A program made the translations under genes and the position numbers. This document shows, one piece after another, positions 16,620 through 25,316 of a stretch of 38,413 nt of DNA (positions are counted from its first letter, which is position 1; the number at the start of each line of letters is the position of its first letter). The stretch comes from Streptomyces roseochromogenus subsp. oscitans DS 12.976 (GTDB lineage Bacteria; Actinomycetota; Actinomycetes; Streptomycetales; Streptomycetaceae): contig NZ_CM002285.1 in assembly GCF_000497445.1 (NCBI RefSeq), positions 4,457,239 through 4,495,651 of the forward strand. The letters are read 5' to 3'. The notes under the pieces are model-generated. The model worked only from the letters and a program-made list of their open reading frames with translations, did not search any database and had not been told where the DNA came from.

Positions 16620-16638
16620 GCCTCGGCCCGGCCGAGGC
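16620..16638. terminator. Bidirectional hairpin between convergent genes
   Basis: GCCTCGGCC and GGCCGAGGC form an almost loop-less inverted repeat in the gap between the SARP gene and the esterase gene, which converge here. The same gap has an imperfect direct repeat (a GGCTC-TGGCACCC block near 16566 and again near 16595). No U-tract. Confidence 0.5.
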
Positions 16639-16678
16639 GTGGTCGGCCGGGCCGCGGGCTTCGCTTCCGTCAGGCGCC

Positions 16679-17536
16679 CTACGCGGGGCCCCCGTCCGGA
16701 GTCCTCCACAGGATCCCGTCGCCACCGTCGTCGCCGAGGGTCTGGGCGATGACGTTGCCGCGCTGCGGGTAGTTCCCGTGCAGGTTGAAATAGCCGGGCG
16801 CGTTCAGGAGGGACGCGTCGCACACCGGGTCGCCGTGGATGCAGTACCGCGTGACCGGGATACCGTTGAACTCCGCCGGTCCGGCGCCGGGGGAGGTGAA
16901 GCCGGGCACGCCCCAGCCCTTCGGGATCTGGGCCGTGAAGCCGGTGCCGGGCTGCATCGGGTCGGCGTAGAGCATGCCGTTGACCTGCGAGAGCGGAATG
17001 CCGGTGCCGCCTGCCGCGATCGTCTGGAGCACCTGGTCCGCGGCCTGTGCGCCCTGGGAGTAGCCGCTGATCGTGATGAGCGCGTCCGGGTGGTCGCGAT
17101 GGGTGTCCTGCGCGGCCTTGAGCGCCTCCTGGTAGCCCTGCCGCACGCTGGAGTCGTAGTTCGGCGCGGTGAGGGCGTCAGGGTGCGGCTGCAGGGTCTG
17201 GAGGTCGATGAGGGGGCCGTTGGGTCCGATGAACGGGCCGGCGGTGGCCGGGTAGCACACTTCGATCGCGTGGTCGCCGAGCTGGAGAGCCGCGTTGGCC
17301 TCGTTGTAGGACGAGGTGGTGGTGTCGCAGCCGGGGGTGTGCGTCGTCGCGCCCGTGCCGCCGATCTCGATGTAGTAGTGGTCCGCGCCGGCCGCGTGCG
17401 CGGCGGCGGGGAACGCGACGGCGGCGCCGGCCGTCAGCGCCGCCGTGATGGCCGCGGTGCGAACAGCCCGTGCCATCCTGCTCGTTGTCGTCCTCGTTGT
17501 CGTCGTTGTCGTCGTTGTCGTCCTCGTTTTCGTCAT
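16679..17536 (-). CDS. Secreted PE-PPE/cutinase-like serine esterase with poly-Thr leader
   Basis: A 285-residue exported alpha/beta hydrolase. The nucleophile motif ISGYSQGAQ (Ser160) with later GDPVCD and NLHGNY gives the Ser-Asp-His set of the PE-PPE/cutinase-like family, whose members cleave short-chain or cell-envelope esters. The signal peptide is residues 21-49 (MARAVRTAAITAALTAG to AAHAAG). It is preceded by an unusual 20-residue leader (MTKTR, then runs of Thr) coded by a trinucleotide-like repeat. Start ATG 17536 has GGGGGAG at a good distance; ATG 17476 at the signal peptide itself has only GAGCAGG directly abutting it. Both starts are possible; I favour the longer. Confidence 0.82.
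   Translation of the reverse strand: MTKTRTTTTTTTTTRTTTSRMARAVRTAAITAALTAGAAVAFPAAAHAAGADHYYIEIGGTGATTHTPGCDTTTSSYNEANAALQLGDHAIEVCYPATAGPFIGPNGPLIDLQTLQPHPDALTAPNYDSSVRQGYQEALKAAQDTHRDHPDALITISGYSQGAQAADQVLQTIAAGGTGIPLSQVNGMLYADPMQPGTGFTAQIPKGWGVPGFTSPGAGPAEFNGIPVTRYCIHGDPVCDASLLNAPGYFNLHGNYPQRGNVIAQTLGDDGGDGILWRTPDGGPA
17480..17530 (-). repeat. Degenerate (GTT/GTC)n trinucleotide repeat coding poly-Thr
   Basis: On the plus strand the tract reads as GTTGTCGTC units with a few CTC interruptions; on the coding strand these are ACN and AGG codons. It has the look of a slippage-prone microsatellite at the very start of the esterase gene. Confidence 0.75.
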
Positions 17537-17607
17537 TGCCTGATCTCCCCCTGGGGTCGTGGACCTGCCTGGCAGCGAACACGACAGACGCTAGGCACGG
17601 GTGTTCA

Positions 17608-17617
17608 CAACGCGTTG
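17608..17617. promoter_or_regulatory. Perfect 10-bp palindrome upstream of the esterase gene
   Basis: CAACGCGTTG lies about 75 bp before the esterase start codon, with a possible -10-like TAGCGT (minus strand) further downstream towards the gene. It could be an operator; the regulator is unknown. Confidence 0.3.
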
Positions 17618-17673
17618 ACATACCGATGACCGCGCTGGCAGCAGGGCTGTCAGCTGTCATAGGTGCGGCGCCC

Positions 17674-20235
17674 CTACGACTCCGCGACCGCTTCCAGCGG
17701 GCTCAGGGCTGCCGCCCGGCGGGCCGGGACGGCGGCGGCGAGGGCGCCGATCGCGAGGGACAGCAGGCAGACGAGGAGCAGCGTGCCCCAGGGCAGCGCC
17801 AAGGAGTACTGGTCCATCGCGCCGTTCGCCAGCGAGCCGACCGCCCAGGCGCCGAACAGGCCGCCCGCCAGGCCGAGAAGAGTACCGAACGCGGCGACGG
17901 CCACCGCTTCCAGCCGGATCATCCGGCGGATGCCGGTGCGGTCCATGCCCAGGGCGCGCAACGCGCCGATCTCCCGGGTGCGTTCGGCGACCGACATGGC
18001 CAGGGTGTTGACGATGCCGAGTGCGCCGATCACGGCGCCGATGGCGAGCATCCCGTACATCACGTGCAGCAGGTCGGTCATGGTGCCGGCGGCCTCGTCG
18101 ACGAGTTGCCGCCGGTCCTGCACAGTCAGCAGCGGGCTGTCGCCCACGGCGGTGCGCAGCCGCTGCTCGGTGGTCCGCGTGGCCGTGCCGTCCTCGGTGC
18201 GGACGAGGACCCGCTGGACGGAGCCGGGAAGGAAGCTGTCCCTCGCGACCTCGCCGCGGGCGCCGAGTGCGTCGCGGGCGATGGGGTTGTCGCGGTAGAC
18301 GCCCACGACGGTGTACCGCTTCACCCCCTGGTTCCGGCCGATTCCGGCGGCGAGCCGGCCGCCCGTGGTCACGCCGGTCTCCCTGGCGACGGTCGTGGAG
18401 ACGGCGATCCGGCCCGGCCCGAGGTTCCTGACGGAGCCGCTGACGAACTCCAGCTTCATGACGTCGTTCACGGTGGCGGGGTCGACACCGGAGATGTCCC
18501 GGACCTGGCCGCCGGTGAAGAGGGTGGAGTCGGCGACGGCGGTCGCGGTCCGTACGCCGGGAGTGCCGGCCACCCGTCGTACGGCGGCCTGGTCGATGCC
18601 GGTCGTGGTGGTGCGGGAGCCGATCACGTAGTCGGCGCCGAGGCCGGCCGCGGCCTGGCGGTCGAGGGCCTGCCCGGTGGAGTTGCCGATGACGGCGAGC
18701 CCGGCGACCAGACCGGTGCTGATCAGCAGGGTGGCGGCGGTGGCCGCGGTGCGCCGCGGGTCGCGCAGCGCGTTCTCGCGGGCGAGCCGGCCGGTGATCC
18801 CGAAACGGCCGGTCAGCCGTCCGGTCAGCCGGATGACGGGGACGGCGAGCAGCGGTGCGAGGACGATCAGGGCGGCGCCGAGGAGCGCGCAGCCGAACAG
18901 CGCGCTCTGCAGGTTCTCCTCCGAGGCGTCCTTCGCCCCCGTGAGCGACACCAGCAGGCCGGCGCCGAGGACGAGGAGGACGAGGCCCGTCACCCCGCGG
19001 AGCCGGGACCGGGCGGCGGAGGGCGGCTGCTGGACCGTACGCAGCGCCTCGATCGGTGCGATCCTCGCCGCCCTGCGGGACGGCAGCCACGCGGCGAGCA
19101 CCGTGACGCCCACGCCCACACCGAGCGCGGCCACGACCGAGCGCGGGCCGATCACCAGGGGGCCTCGGGGCAGTGCGTTCCCGTCGGTGCTCAGGAGGCC
19201 GGGCAGCGCCTGGGCGATGCCGAGGCCGGCCAGGAAACCGGCGGCCGATGCCACGAGGCCGACGAGGAGGGCTTCCAGGAGGACGGAGCGGGACACCTGG
19301 CGGCGTGTGGCGCCGATCGCCCGGAGCAGCGCGATCTCACGGGTGCGGCGGGCCACGAGCATGGTGAAGGTGTTGATGATGAGGAACGAGCCGATGAACA
19401 GCGAGACCCCGGCGAAGACCATCGGCACCTTCGTGTAGCCCCGGGTCAGGGTGTCGACGAGGATCGCCTGCTGGGCGGCCTGGGCGGCGCCGGTGGTGGC
19501 CTCGGCACGGTCGGCCGGGAGTACGGCGGTGACCCGGCGGGCCAGCTCGGACTCGTCGGTGCCGGGTGTGGCGGACAGGTCGATGCCGGTGTAGTGGCCC
19601 GGGGACGCGAACAGCTTCTGGGCGGTCGCCTTGTCGAAAAGGGCGAGGGTGCCTCCGGCGGTCACCCGGGTGTCGGTGGTGTTGACGATGCCGACGAGCC
19701 GTTTGGTCAGGGCCGGGCCGTCGGTGGCCAGCGTGACCTTGTCGCCGATGCGGAAGCGGCCGGCGGCGGCGGTGCCGCTGTCCACGGCGAGTTCCCCGCC
19801 GTTGGCCGGGGCCCGGCCCGCGGCCAGCGGGTAGCGGCTGTCCTTTCCGTCCGCGCCGGGTACGTAGCCGGCGGCCGGGTTCGCCCCGGCCCTGACCCGC
19901 AGTGGGGTGCCGTCCGCCGCGCTCAGGGCGGCCGAGCCGTCGGCGGAGGGGCGCACGGCCGCGACACCGGGTACTCGGGCCAGTTTCCCGGCGAGCGCGT
20001 CGGTGAGCACGCTTGTCCCCTGGTCCGCGGGGGCTCCGGACGGGGACTCCTTGGCGGTCACGGTGACCGCGATGCCGGCGAAGTCCTTGGACGCGGCGGC
20101 GCGGTGGGCCTCGGCGGCGGAGTCGGCGAAGACGAGGGTGCCGCTGACGAAGGCGACCCCCAGGCAGACGGCGAGGACGGTCATGATCTGACGGGCCTTG
20201 TGCGCCAGGAGGGTGCGCAGGGCTGTTCTCAGCAT
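17674..20235 (-). CDS. FtsX/MacB-type ABC transporter permease
   Basis: An 853-residue integral membrane protein with the duplicated FtsX permease plan. There is an N-terminal TM (about 15-37) and a large outer domain to about 255. A first three-helix FtsX block (about 260-400) contains TREIALLRAIGATRRQVSRSV. A second outer domain follows, and then a final FtsX block with TREIGALRALGMDRTGIRRM. This is typical of actinobacterial exporters that move lipids, peptides or antibiotics outward or act mechanically on the envelope. It is the last gene of the set with the ABC ATPase (106 bp upstream) and the two-component genes. Start ATG 20235; it ends TAG at 17674. Confidence 0.92.
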   Translation of the reverse strand: MLRTALRTLLAHKARQIMTVLAVCLGVAFVSGTLVFADSAAEAHRAAASKDFAGIAVTVTAKESPSGAPADQGTSVLTDALAGKLARVPGVAAVRPSADGSAALSAADGTPLRVRAGANPAAGYVPGADGKDSRYPLAAGRAPANGGELAVDSGTAAAGRFRIGDKVTLATDGPALTKRLVGIVNTTDTRVTAGGTLALFDKATAQKLFASPGHYTGIDLSATPGTDESELARRVTAVLPADRAEATTGAAQAAQQAILVDTLTRGYTKVPMVFAGVSLFIGSFLIINTFTMLVARRTREIALLRAIGATRRQVSRSVLLEALLVGLVASAAGFLAGLGIAQALPGLLSTDGNALPRGPLVIGPRSVVAALGVGVGVTVLAAWLPSRRAARIAPIEALRTVQQPPSAARSRLRGVTGLVLLVLGAGLLVSLTGAKDASEENLQSALFGCALLGAALIVLAPLLAVPVIRLTGRLTGRFGITGRLARENALRDPRRTAATAATLLISTGLVAGLAVIGNSTGQALDRQAAAGLGADYVIGSRTTTTGIDQAAVRRVAGTPGVRTATAVADSTLFTGGQVRDISGVDPATVNDVMKLEFVSGSVRNLGPGRIAVSTTVARETGVTTGGRLAAGIGRNQGVKRYTVVGVYRDNPIARDALGARGEVARDSFLPGSVQRVLVRTEDGTATRTTEQRLRTAVGDSPLLTVQDRRQLVDEAAGTMTDLLHVMYGMLAIGAVIGALGIVNTLAMSVAERTREIGALRALGMDRTGIRRMIRLEAVAVAAFGTLLGLAGGLFGAWAVGSLANGAMDQYSLALPWGTLLLVCLLSLAIGALAAAVPARRAAALSPLEAVAES

Positions 20236-20284
20236 GGGTGACTACTGGCTTCCGGGGAGGTGGGCTCGACGGGGGTGAACGCGC

Positions 20285-20338
20285 GGGCTGGTTCGGTCCT
20301 GGGCGGGGCGAGGCGGCTGGTTCGGTCCTGGGCGGGGC
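20285..20338. repeat. Two 25-bp direct repeats between the ABC ATPase and permease genes
   Basis: The unit begins GGCTGGTTCGGTCCTGGGCG and is present at 20285-20309 and 20314-20338, separated by four bases. The copies are identical and lie just after the ATPase stop codon. They could affect transcript processing or be a recent duplication. Confidence 0.85.
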
Positions 20339-20341
20339 GGG

Positions 20342-21169
20342 TCAGCTGGTGCCTGTGGTGCGTGAACGGGTGCCACGGGTGTCACGGGTGTCGAAGGTCT
20401 TCATCAGGTCCAGGACCCGGTCAGGCGTGGGGTGCGCCATCTCGTCGACCAGGCGACCGTCGGAGAGGAAGACCACGCGGTCGGCGTAACCGGCGGCCAC
20501 GGGGTCGTGGGTGACCATGACCACGGTCTGGCCCAGCTCGCGCACCGAGTCGCGCAGGAAGCCGAGGACCTCGGCCCCGGCGCGGGAGTCGAGGTTGCCG
20601 GTGGGCTCGTCGCCGAAGACGATCGCGGGCCGGGACACCAGGGCACGCGCCACCGCGACGCGCTGCTGCTGCCCGCCGGACAGCTGTGCGGGCCGGTGGC
20701 CGAGGCGCTGGCCGAGGCCGACCATGGAGACCACGCGGTCCAGCCACTGCCGGTCGGGCCGGCGGCCGGCGAGGGCCGACGGGAGGGTGATGTTCTCCAG
20801 CGCGGTCAGCGTCGGCAGCAGGTTGAACGCCTGGAAGATGAAACCGATCCGGTCACGGCGCAACTGGGTGAGCTGCCGGTCGCCCAGCGTGCCCAGTTCG
20901 GTGGTGCCGATGCGCACGGAGCCGGAGCTGGGTGTGTCCAGACCGGCGACGCAGTGCATCAGGGTGGACTTGCCGCAGCCCGAGGGGCCCATGATCGCGG
21001 TGAACTCGCCCTCCCGGAAGCCGATGCTGACCCGGTCCAGGGCGACGACCCGGGTGTCACCGCTGCCGTAGACCTTCGTCAGATCGGTGGCGGCGGCAGC
21101 GATCCCGGGCGATGCGTGCGGAGCGTACGGCGTGTTCGGCGCGTTCGGCGGAAAGGGGGCGACGGTCAC
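20342..21169 (-). CDS. ABC transporter ATP-binding protein (LolD/MacB class)
   Basis: A 275-residue ATPase that powers the FtsX-type permease downstream. Walker A GPSGCGKST, Q-loop in IFQAFNLLPT, signature LSGGQQQRVAVARAL, Walker B VFGDEPTGNLDS and the switch His in VMVTHDP are all intact. The N-terminus carries a 25-residue Pro/Ala-rich extension (MTVAPFPPNAPNTPYAPHAS). The start is GTG 21169, with GAGGAG five bases ahead. Confidence 0.94.
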   Translation of the reverse strand: MTVAPFPPNAPNTPYAPHASPGIAAAATDLTKVYGSGDTRVVALDRVSIGFREGEFTAIMGPSGCGKSTLMHCVAGLDTPSSGSVRIGTTELGTLGDRQLTQLRRDRIGFIFQAFNLLPTLTALENITLPSALAGRRPDRQWLDRVVSMVGLGQRLGHRPAQLSGGQQQRVAVARALVSRPAIVFGDEPTGNLDSRAGAEVLGFLRDSVRELGQTVVMVTHDPVAAGYADRVVFLSDGRLVDEMAHPTPDRVLDLMKTFDTRDTRGTRSRTTGTS

Positions 21170-21295
21170 GGGGACTCCTCTTCGGGTACGGAAAGGTGCA
21201 CTTCGAAGGGTGTCGGGGGCGTGTATCCGGGCCTGGGCCGCCGTGTATCGGCGTCCGCGCCGCTTCGTAGCAGTTGTGTAGGTGCGTAGGTGGGG

Positions 21296-22558
21296 TCAGT
21301 CCGGCAGGCGCAGGGTGGCTACGGCGCCGCCGTCCGGGGCGTTGGCGTTGTCCAGGCGCAGCTCGGCGCCGAGGAGCCGGGCCTGCCCCAGGGCGATGGT
21401 CAGGCCCAGACCGTGGCCCGCGCCGCGCTCCGTGGCGCCCGTGTGGAAACGGCGCGGGCCGTGCCGCAGCAGGTCCTCCGGGAAGCCGGGACCGTGGTCG
21501 CGTACGACGACCGTACGGCCCTCGACGATGACCTGGACCGGGCCGGCACCGTGCCGGTGGGCGTTGACGACGAGGTTGCTGACGATCCGCTCCAGCCGCC
21601 GCGGATCGGTCTCCACGCTCTCCCCGCGCCCGGCGGCATCGGCCTCGGTGACCTCCGTGTCGAGGCCGGTGCGCGCCACGGCCTCCGCGACGACGGCGCC
21701 GAGCGGCACCCGTGCGCGGACGGGTTGTTCCGCACCCGCGTCGAGGCGGGAGATCTCCAGCAGGTCCTCGACCAGGCCACGCAGATCACGCACCCGTGCC
21801 CGCAGCAGATCCTCCGTCTCGCCCGGCGGCAGCAGATCGGTGGCGGCCAGCAGACCGCCGACGGGGGTGCGCAGCTCATGGGCCACGTCCGCGGTGAACC
21901 GGCGCTCGGTGCGCAGCCGTTGGCCCAGGCTGTCGGCCATGAGGTCGACGACGGCGGCGATGTCGGCCACCTCGTCACGGCCCTTGGTGGGCCCGGTCCG
22001 GGCGTCGAGGTCCCCGGCGGAGATCCGGCCCGCGGTCTCGGAGACCCGCCGCAGCCTGCGGGCGAGCAGCCCGGCCCCGTAGACGGCCAGGGGCGTGGCC
22101 GCCGCGAGCGCGAGCAGCGAGGCGACGGTCATGGTCACGTCGAGCCTGCGCAGCCCGTACAGATCCGGGCCCATGTTGACCTGGACGGCCAGGACCGGGC
22201 TGCCCGGCCCGCCGGTCCGCTGGGCGGCCCAGACGCTCGGGCCCACGTTCGCCTCGACGTGCCCGTCGTACGCCGTGTGCCGGTTGCCGTCGGCCGGGTG
22301 GCGCAGTGCGGCGGGCAGGCCGGCCGGATCCAGCTCGGCACCGTCCGCCAGCGTTCCGGTGCGCCGGTAGACGTCCATGGCCGAGTACACGGTGTTGAAC
22401 GCCCGCGCTTCTGCGCGGTCGCGGATGTCCCGCGCGGTCCACAGGTGCACCAGCACTCCCACCGCCGCCACGACCAGGCAGGCGGTGGCCGCGGCCAGCG
22501 CGGCGATCTTCCACCGCAGGGACCCGCGGACCGCACGCAGCCGCTGGAGGGGACGCAC
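21296..22558 (-). CDS. Sensor histidine kinase
   Basis: A 420-residue membrane kinase: TM1 about 18-38, a periplasmic-side sensor segment of about 100 residues, TM2 about 142-162, HAMP to about 216, H-box with phospho-acceptor His227 in ADVAHELRTPVGG, then N-box (IVSNLVVNAHRHGAG) and G-boxes (VRDHGPGFPEDLL; GHGLGLTIA). GTG 22558, five bases after the response regulator stop, was taken as the start, because the 29 residues upstream in the frame only mirror the regulator gene. It presumably senses an envelope or antibiotic signal and controls the ABC exporter that follows. Confidence 0.9.
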   Translation of the reverse strand: MRPLQRLRAVRGSLRWKIAALAAATACLVVAAVGVLVHLWTARDIRDRAEARAFNTVYSAMDVYRRTGTLADGAELDPAGLPAALRHPADGNRHTAYDGHVEANVGPSVWAAQRTGGPGSPVLAVQVNMGPDLYGLRRLDVTMTVASLLALAAATPLAVYGAGLLARRLRRVSETAGRISAGDLDARTGPTKGRDEVADIAAVVDLMADSLGQRLRTERRFTADVAHELRTPVGGLLAATDLLPPGETEDLLRARVRDLRGLVEDLLEISRLDAGAEQPVRARVPLGAVVAEAVARTGLDTEVTEADAAGRGESVETDPRRLERIVSNLVVNAHRHGAGPVQVIVEGRTVVVRDHGPGFPEDLLRHGPRRFHTGATERGAGHGLGLTIALGQARLLGAELRLDNANAPDGGAVATLRLPD

Positions 22559-22563
22559 CGGTC

Positions 22564-23301
22564 TCAGCGCCGGAACTTGTAGCCGAAGCCGCGCACAGTC
22601 TCGATCCGCTCCCGGCCCAGCTTCCGGCGCAGCCGCTGCACACACAGGTCCACGACCCGGCTGTCACCGTCCCAGCCGTAGTCCCAGACGTCCCGCAGCA
22701 GGGTGTGCCGTTCCAGTACGACGCCCGGGTGGGCGGCGAACTCCAGCAGCAGCTTCAGCTCGGTCGGGGTCAGCGCCACCCGGCTGCCGGAGAGGAACAC
22801 CTCCATGCCGGCGGTGTCGATGGTCAGGTCCCCGAAGACCAGCACCTCCCCCTCGTACGACTGTCCCTCGCCCGCGGCGCGCTCCGGCTCCGGCACGGGC
22901 GCGTAGGTCGCCCGCCGCAGCAGCGAGCGGATGCGGGCCACGAGCACATACGTGTCCACGGGCTTGACCACGTAGTCGTCCGCGCCGGCCTCCAGACCGG
23001 CGACCACATCGAGGCCGTCGCCCCGGGCGGACATCATCAGGACCGGCACCAGGCTGGTCTCCCGGACCCGGCGGCACAGGCCGATCCCGTCCAGACCGGG
23101 CAGCATCACATCCAGGATCAGCAGGTCGAAGTCCTCGTCCCGGAACAGCTCCAGTCCCGTGAGGCCGTCGGCGGCGGCCTTCATCTCGTAGCCGTAGCGC
23201 TCCAGGGCGACGCTGAAGGACCGGCGCATCAGATCGTCGTCCTCCACCAGCAGCACACGAACGGGGCGTGCGGAGGAACCGGCCGGGGCGGACGAGGACA
23301 C
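22564..23301 (-). CDS. OmpR/PhoB-family response regulator
   Basis: A 245-residue regulator: receiver domain (about 12-125) with acidic pocket EDDD, phospho-acceptor Asp64 ([12 protein letters not shown]) and the Lys of VVKPVD, then a winged-helix DNA-binding domain ending [13 protein letters not shown] 23301 was selected because AGGAG sits nine bases upstream; the frame is open for another 42 codons, but that part has no family similarity. It heads the operon with the kinase, ABC ATPase and permease. Confidence 0.92.
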   Translation of the reverse strand: MSSSAPAGSSARPVRVLLVEDDDLMRRSFSVALERYGYEMKAAADGLTGLELFRDEDFDLLILDVMLPGLDGIGLCRRVRETSLVPVLMMSARGDGLDVVAGLEAGADDYVVKPVDTYVLVARIRSLLRRATYAPVPEPERAAGEGQSYEGEVLVFGDLTIDTAGMEVFLSGSRVALTPTELKLLLEFAAHPGVVLERHTLLRDVWDYGWDGDSRVVDLCVQRLRRKLGRERIETVRGFGYKFRR

Positions 23302-23430
23302 GGGCGAGGACTCCTGTTCGGTGCGGAAGAAGGGGTGCGAAATGGCACGATACGGCAGAACTTCACGGCCTCCCGTCGCTGCGCCCCGGCGCGACGGTTC
23401 GATGGCCAACCGAGCATTCCCTGACATCCG

Positions 23431-23450
23431 CCGGATACAACCGGATACAA
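23431..23450. promoter_or_regulatory. Tandem 10-bp direct repeats upstream of the response regulator gene
   Basis: CCGGATACAA occurs twice without a gap and is followed by a third CCGG. Head-to-tail repeats with about one helical turn of spacing are what OmpR/PhoB-family dimers bind. It lies 130 bp before the regulator start, in the divergent gap with the flavoenzyme gene. Confidence 0.45.
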
Positions 23451-23665
23451 CCGGTGAACATATGGGTGACGATCCGGGCGTACGACAGACACGGGAAGGT
23501 CGTCCTCGCTCAGCGGTCTGGCAGGTTCGGCAGGTTTGGCGGCTTCCCGCATCAGGGGCGGGCCTGCTGGCGAGTATCCTGCGTTTTTCCTGGTCCTGGT
23601 GGCCAGTCTCGCACTGTGGGCTCCAGGGTCACGCGTCGGGCGGGCCGGAGCAGGAGGGCCGGATC

Positions 23666-24826
23666 ATGGCGTTCGCCGACTACCAGAACGAGATCTACTT
23701 CGACGGGCTGCGCGGGGTCGTACCGCGCCTGCCGATGACCTGTGCCGAGCTGGAGCCACTGGCCCTGGCCGCGATGCCCCCGTCGGTGCGCTCCTACGTC
23801 GCCGGCGGCGCCGGGGACGAGCACACCCAGCGGGCCAATGTCAGCGCCTTCGAGCAGTGGGGGCTCGTCCCGCGCATGCTGGTCGGCGCGAAGGAGCGGG
23901 ACCTGTCGGTCGACCTGTTCGGTATGCGGTTGCCCTCTCCCCTGTTCATGGCCCCGGTCGGGGTGCTCGGGCTGTGCGCCCAGGACGGCCACGGCGATCT
24001 CGCCACCGCGCGCGCCGCCGCCCGGACCGGGGTGCCGATGGTCGCCTCCACCCTGACCGTCGACCCGATGGAGCAGGTGGCCGGCGAGTTCGGCGACACC
24101 CCCGGCTTCTTCCAGCTCTACACCCCGACCGACCGGGAGCTGGCCGAGAGCCTGGTCCACCGTGCCGAGCGGGCCGGGTTCAAGGGCATCGTGGTCACCC
24201 TCGACACCTGGATCACCGGCTGGCGCCCCCGCGACCTGGCCGTCAGCAACTTCCCCCAGCTGCGCGGGCACTGTCTCGCCAACTACACCAGCGACCCGGT
24301 CTTCCGCGCCCGCCTCGCCAAGTCCCCCGAGGACGATCCGGCGGCCGTGGTGATGCTCTGGGCACAGATCTTCGGCAACCCTCTGACCTGGGACGACCTG
24401 CCCTGGCTCCGCTCGATCACCGACCTGCCGCTGATCCTCAAGGGCATCTGCCATCCCGACGACGCCCGCCGCGCCAAGGACGCGGGCGTGGACGGCATCT
24501 ACTGCTCCAACCACGGCGGACGCCAGGCCAACGGCGGACTGCCCGCGCTGCACTGCCTGCCGTCCGTGGTCGAGGCCGCCGGTGACCTGCCCGTCCTGTT
24601 CGACTCCGGGGTCCGCTCCGGCACCGACGTCGTCAAGGCGCTTGCCCTGGGCGCGCGGGCCGTCGGCGTCGGCCGCCCCTACGCCTACGGCCTGGCCCTC
24701 GACGGCACCCACGGCATCGTCCACGTCCTGCGCACCCTGCTCGCCGAGGCCGACCTCCTCATGGCGGTCGACGGCTACCCCACCCTGGCCGACCTCACGC
24801 CGGACGCCCTCCACCGCACCCGCTGA
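23666..24826 (+). CDS. Lactate 2-monooxygenase-like FMN alpha-hydroxy-acid oxidase
   Basis: A 386-residue FMN enzyme that oxidises L-lactate or a related 2-hydroxy acid; mycobacterial lactate 2-monooxygenase gives acetate, CO2 and water. The likeness to that enzyme is strong and runs throughout: [15 protein letters not shown] at the start, [40 protein letters not shown], and the catalytic block [15 protein letters not shown] with His283. The FMN-phosphate region [16 protein letters not shown] is intact. ATG 23666 has AGGAGG eight bases upstream; the open frame starts much earlier, but that stretch lies in the divergent intergenic region. Cytoplasmic, probably monocistronic. Confidence 0.9.
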   Translation: MAFADYQNEIYFDGLRGVVPRLPMTCAELEPLALAAMPPSVRSYVAGGAGDEHTQRANVSAFEQWGLVPRMLVGAKERDLSVDLFGMRLPSPLFMAPVGVLGLCAQDGHGDLATARAAARTGVPMVASTLTVDPMEQVAGEFGDTPGFFQLYTPTDRELAESLVHRAERAGFKGIVVTLDTWITGWRPRDLAVSNFPQLRGHCLANYTSDPVFRARLAKSPEDDPAAVVMLWAQIFGNPLTWDDLPWLRSITDLPLILKGICHPDDARRAKDAGVDGIYCSNHGGRQANGGLPALHCLPSVVEAAGDLPVLFDSGVRSGTDVVKALALGARAVGVGRPYAYGLALDGTHGIVHVLRTLLAEADLLMAVDGYPTLADLTPDALHRTR

Positions 24827-24828
24827 AG

Positions 24829-24848
24829 TCGATCCGTAGGAGGATCGA
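24829..24848. terminator. Hairpin between the flavoenzyme gene and the phytase-like remnant
   Basis: TCGATCC and GGATCGA form a 7-bp stem with a six-base loop, 3 bp after the flavoenzyme stop and 14 bp past the end of the convergent remnant. It could serve both strands. Confidence 0.5.
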
Positions 24849-24862
24849 GGGCTGTCCGGGGG

Positions 24863-25207
24863 TCACTTGACGGTGATCGTCACGGTCGCCGTGCTGGTCG
24901 CGGCGGGCAGGCGGGTGGTGTCGACGGCCAGGTACTCGCCGTCGTCCTGTGTGCCGTTCGGGAGGGTCTTGGCGTGCAGGGTGTAGGGCGGGGCCGGGGT
25001 CGTACCGGAGATCCCGTCGACGCCGAAGTCGCTGTCGTTGCTGACGACGATGGTGCGGCCGCCGTCCGTCGTGGCGACGCCCTCGATCTTGTCGTGGCCG
25101 AAGAAGCCGCCGGTCGGGTCGAGGCCGGTGAGCAGGCCGCCGAGGTCGAGGCCGAGGGTCTTGGCGACGGGGGTGATGCCGACCGACTTCAGGACGGCCG
25201 AATCGGC
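24863..25207 (-). pseudogene. 3' remnant of a phytase-like esterase gene
   Basis: Only the last 110-115 codons of a phytase-like-domain protein ('esterase-like activity of phytase family') are left. GHDKIEGVATTDGGRTIVVS, then NDSDFGVDG and the terminal VTITVK are the family's C-terminal signature; intact members are several hundred residues long and secreted. Upstream of about 25207 the similarity stops and the frame runs into the divergent gene that starts at 25317, leaving no signal peptide, catalytic region or start. The frame stays open to a GTG at 25342, but those N-terminal residues are Pro/Ser/Ala-rich and look like antisense translation. I read it as a truncated gene left by a deletion or insertion. 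Confidence 0.65.
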
Positions 25208-25316
25208 CGCCGCGCATCGCGCGGGCGGGTGTGTGATGATGCGTGGCGCATCGGCACCGGCCGCCGGTCCTGGGGAGGGAGCGGCGGGGTGAGACAGAAG
25301 GGGCGGGGAGCTCGTC

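Noticed and set aside
17470..20241. 923-codon plus-strand frame
   Set aside because: Antisense to the FtsX-type permease and the esterase leader; composition is Gly/Asp/Gln-rich and without any family.
17674..23301. Bce-type peptide-resistance module
   Set aside because: Bce permeases have ten TMs and one large outer loop and the kinase lacks an outer sensor; here the permease is a duplicated FtsX type and the kinase has a normal sensor segment.
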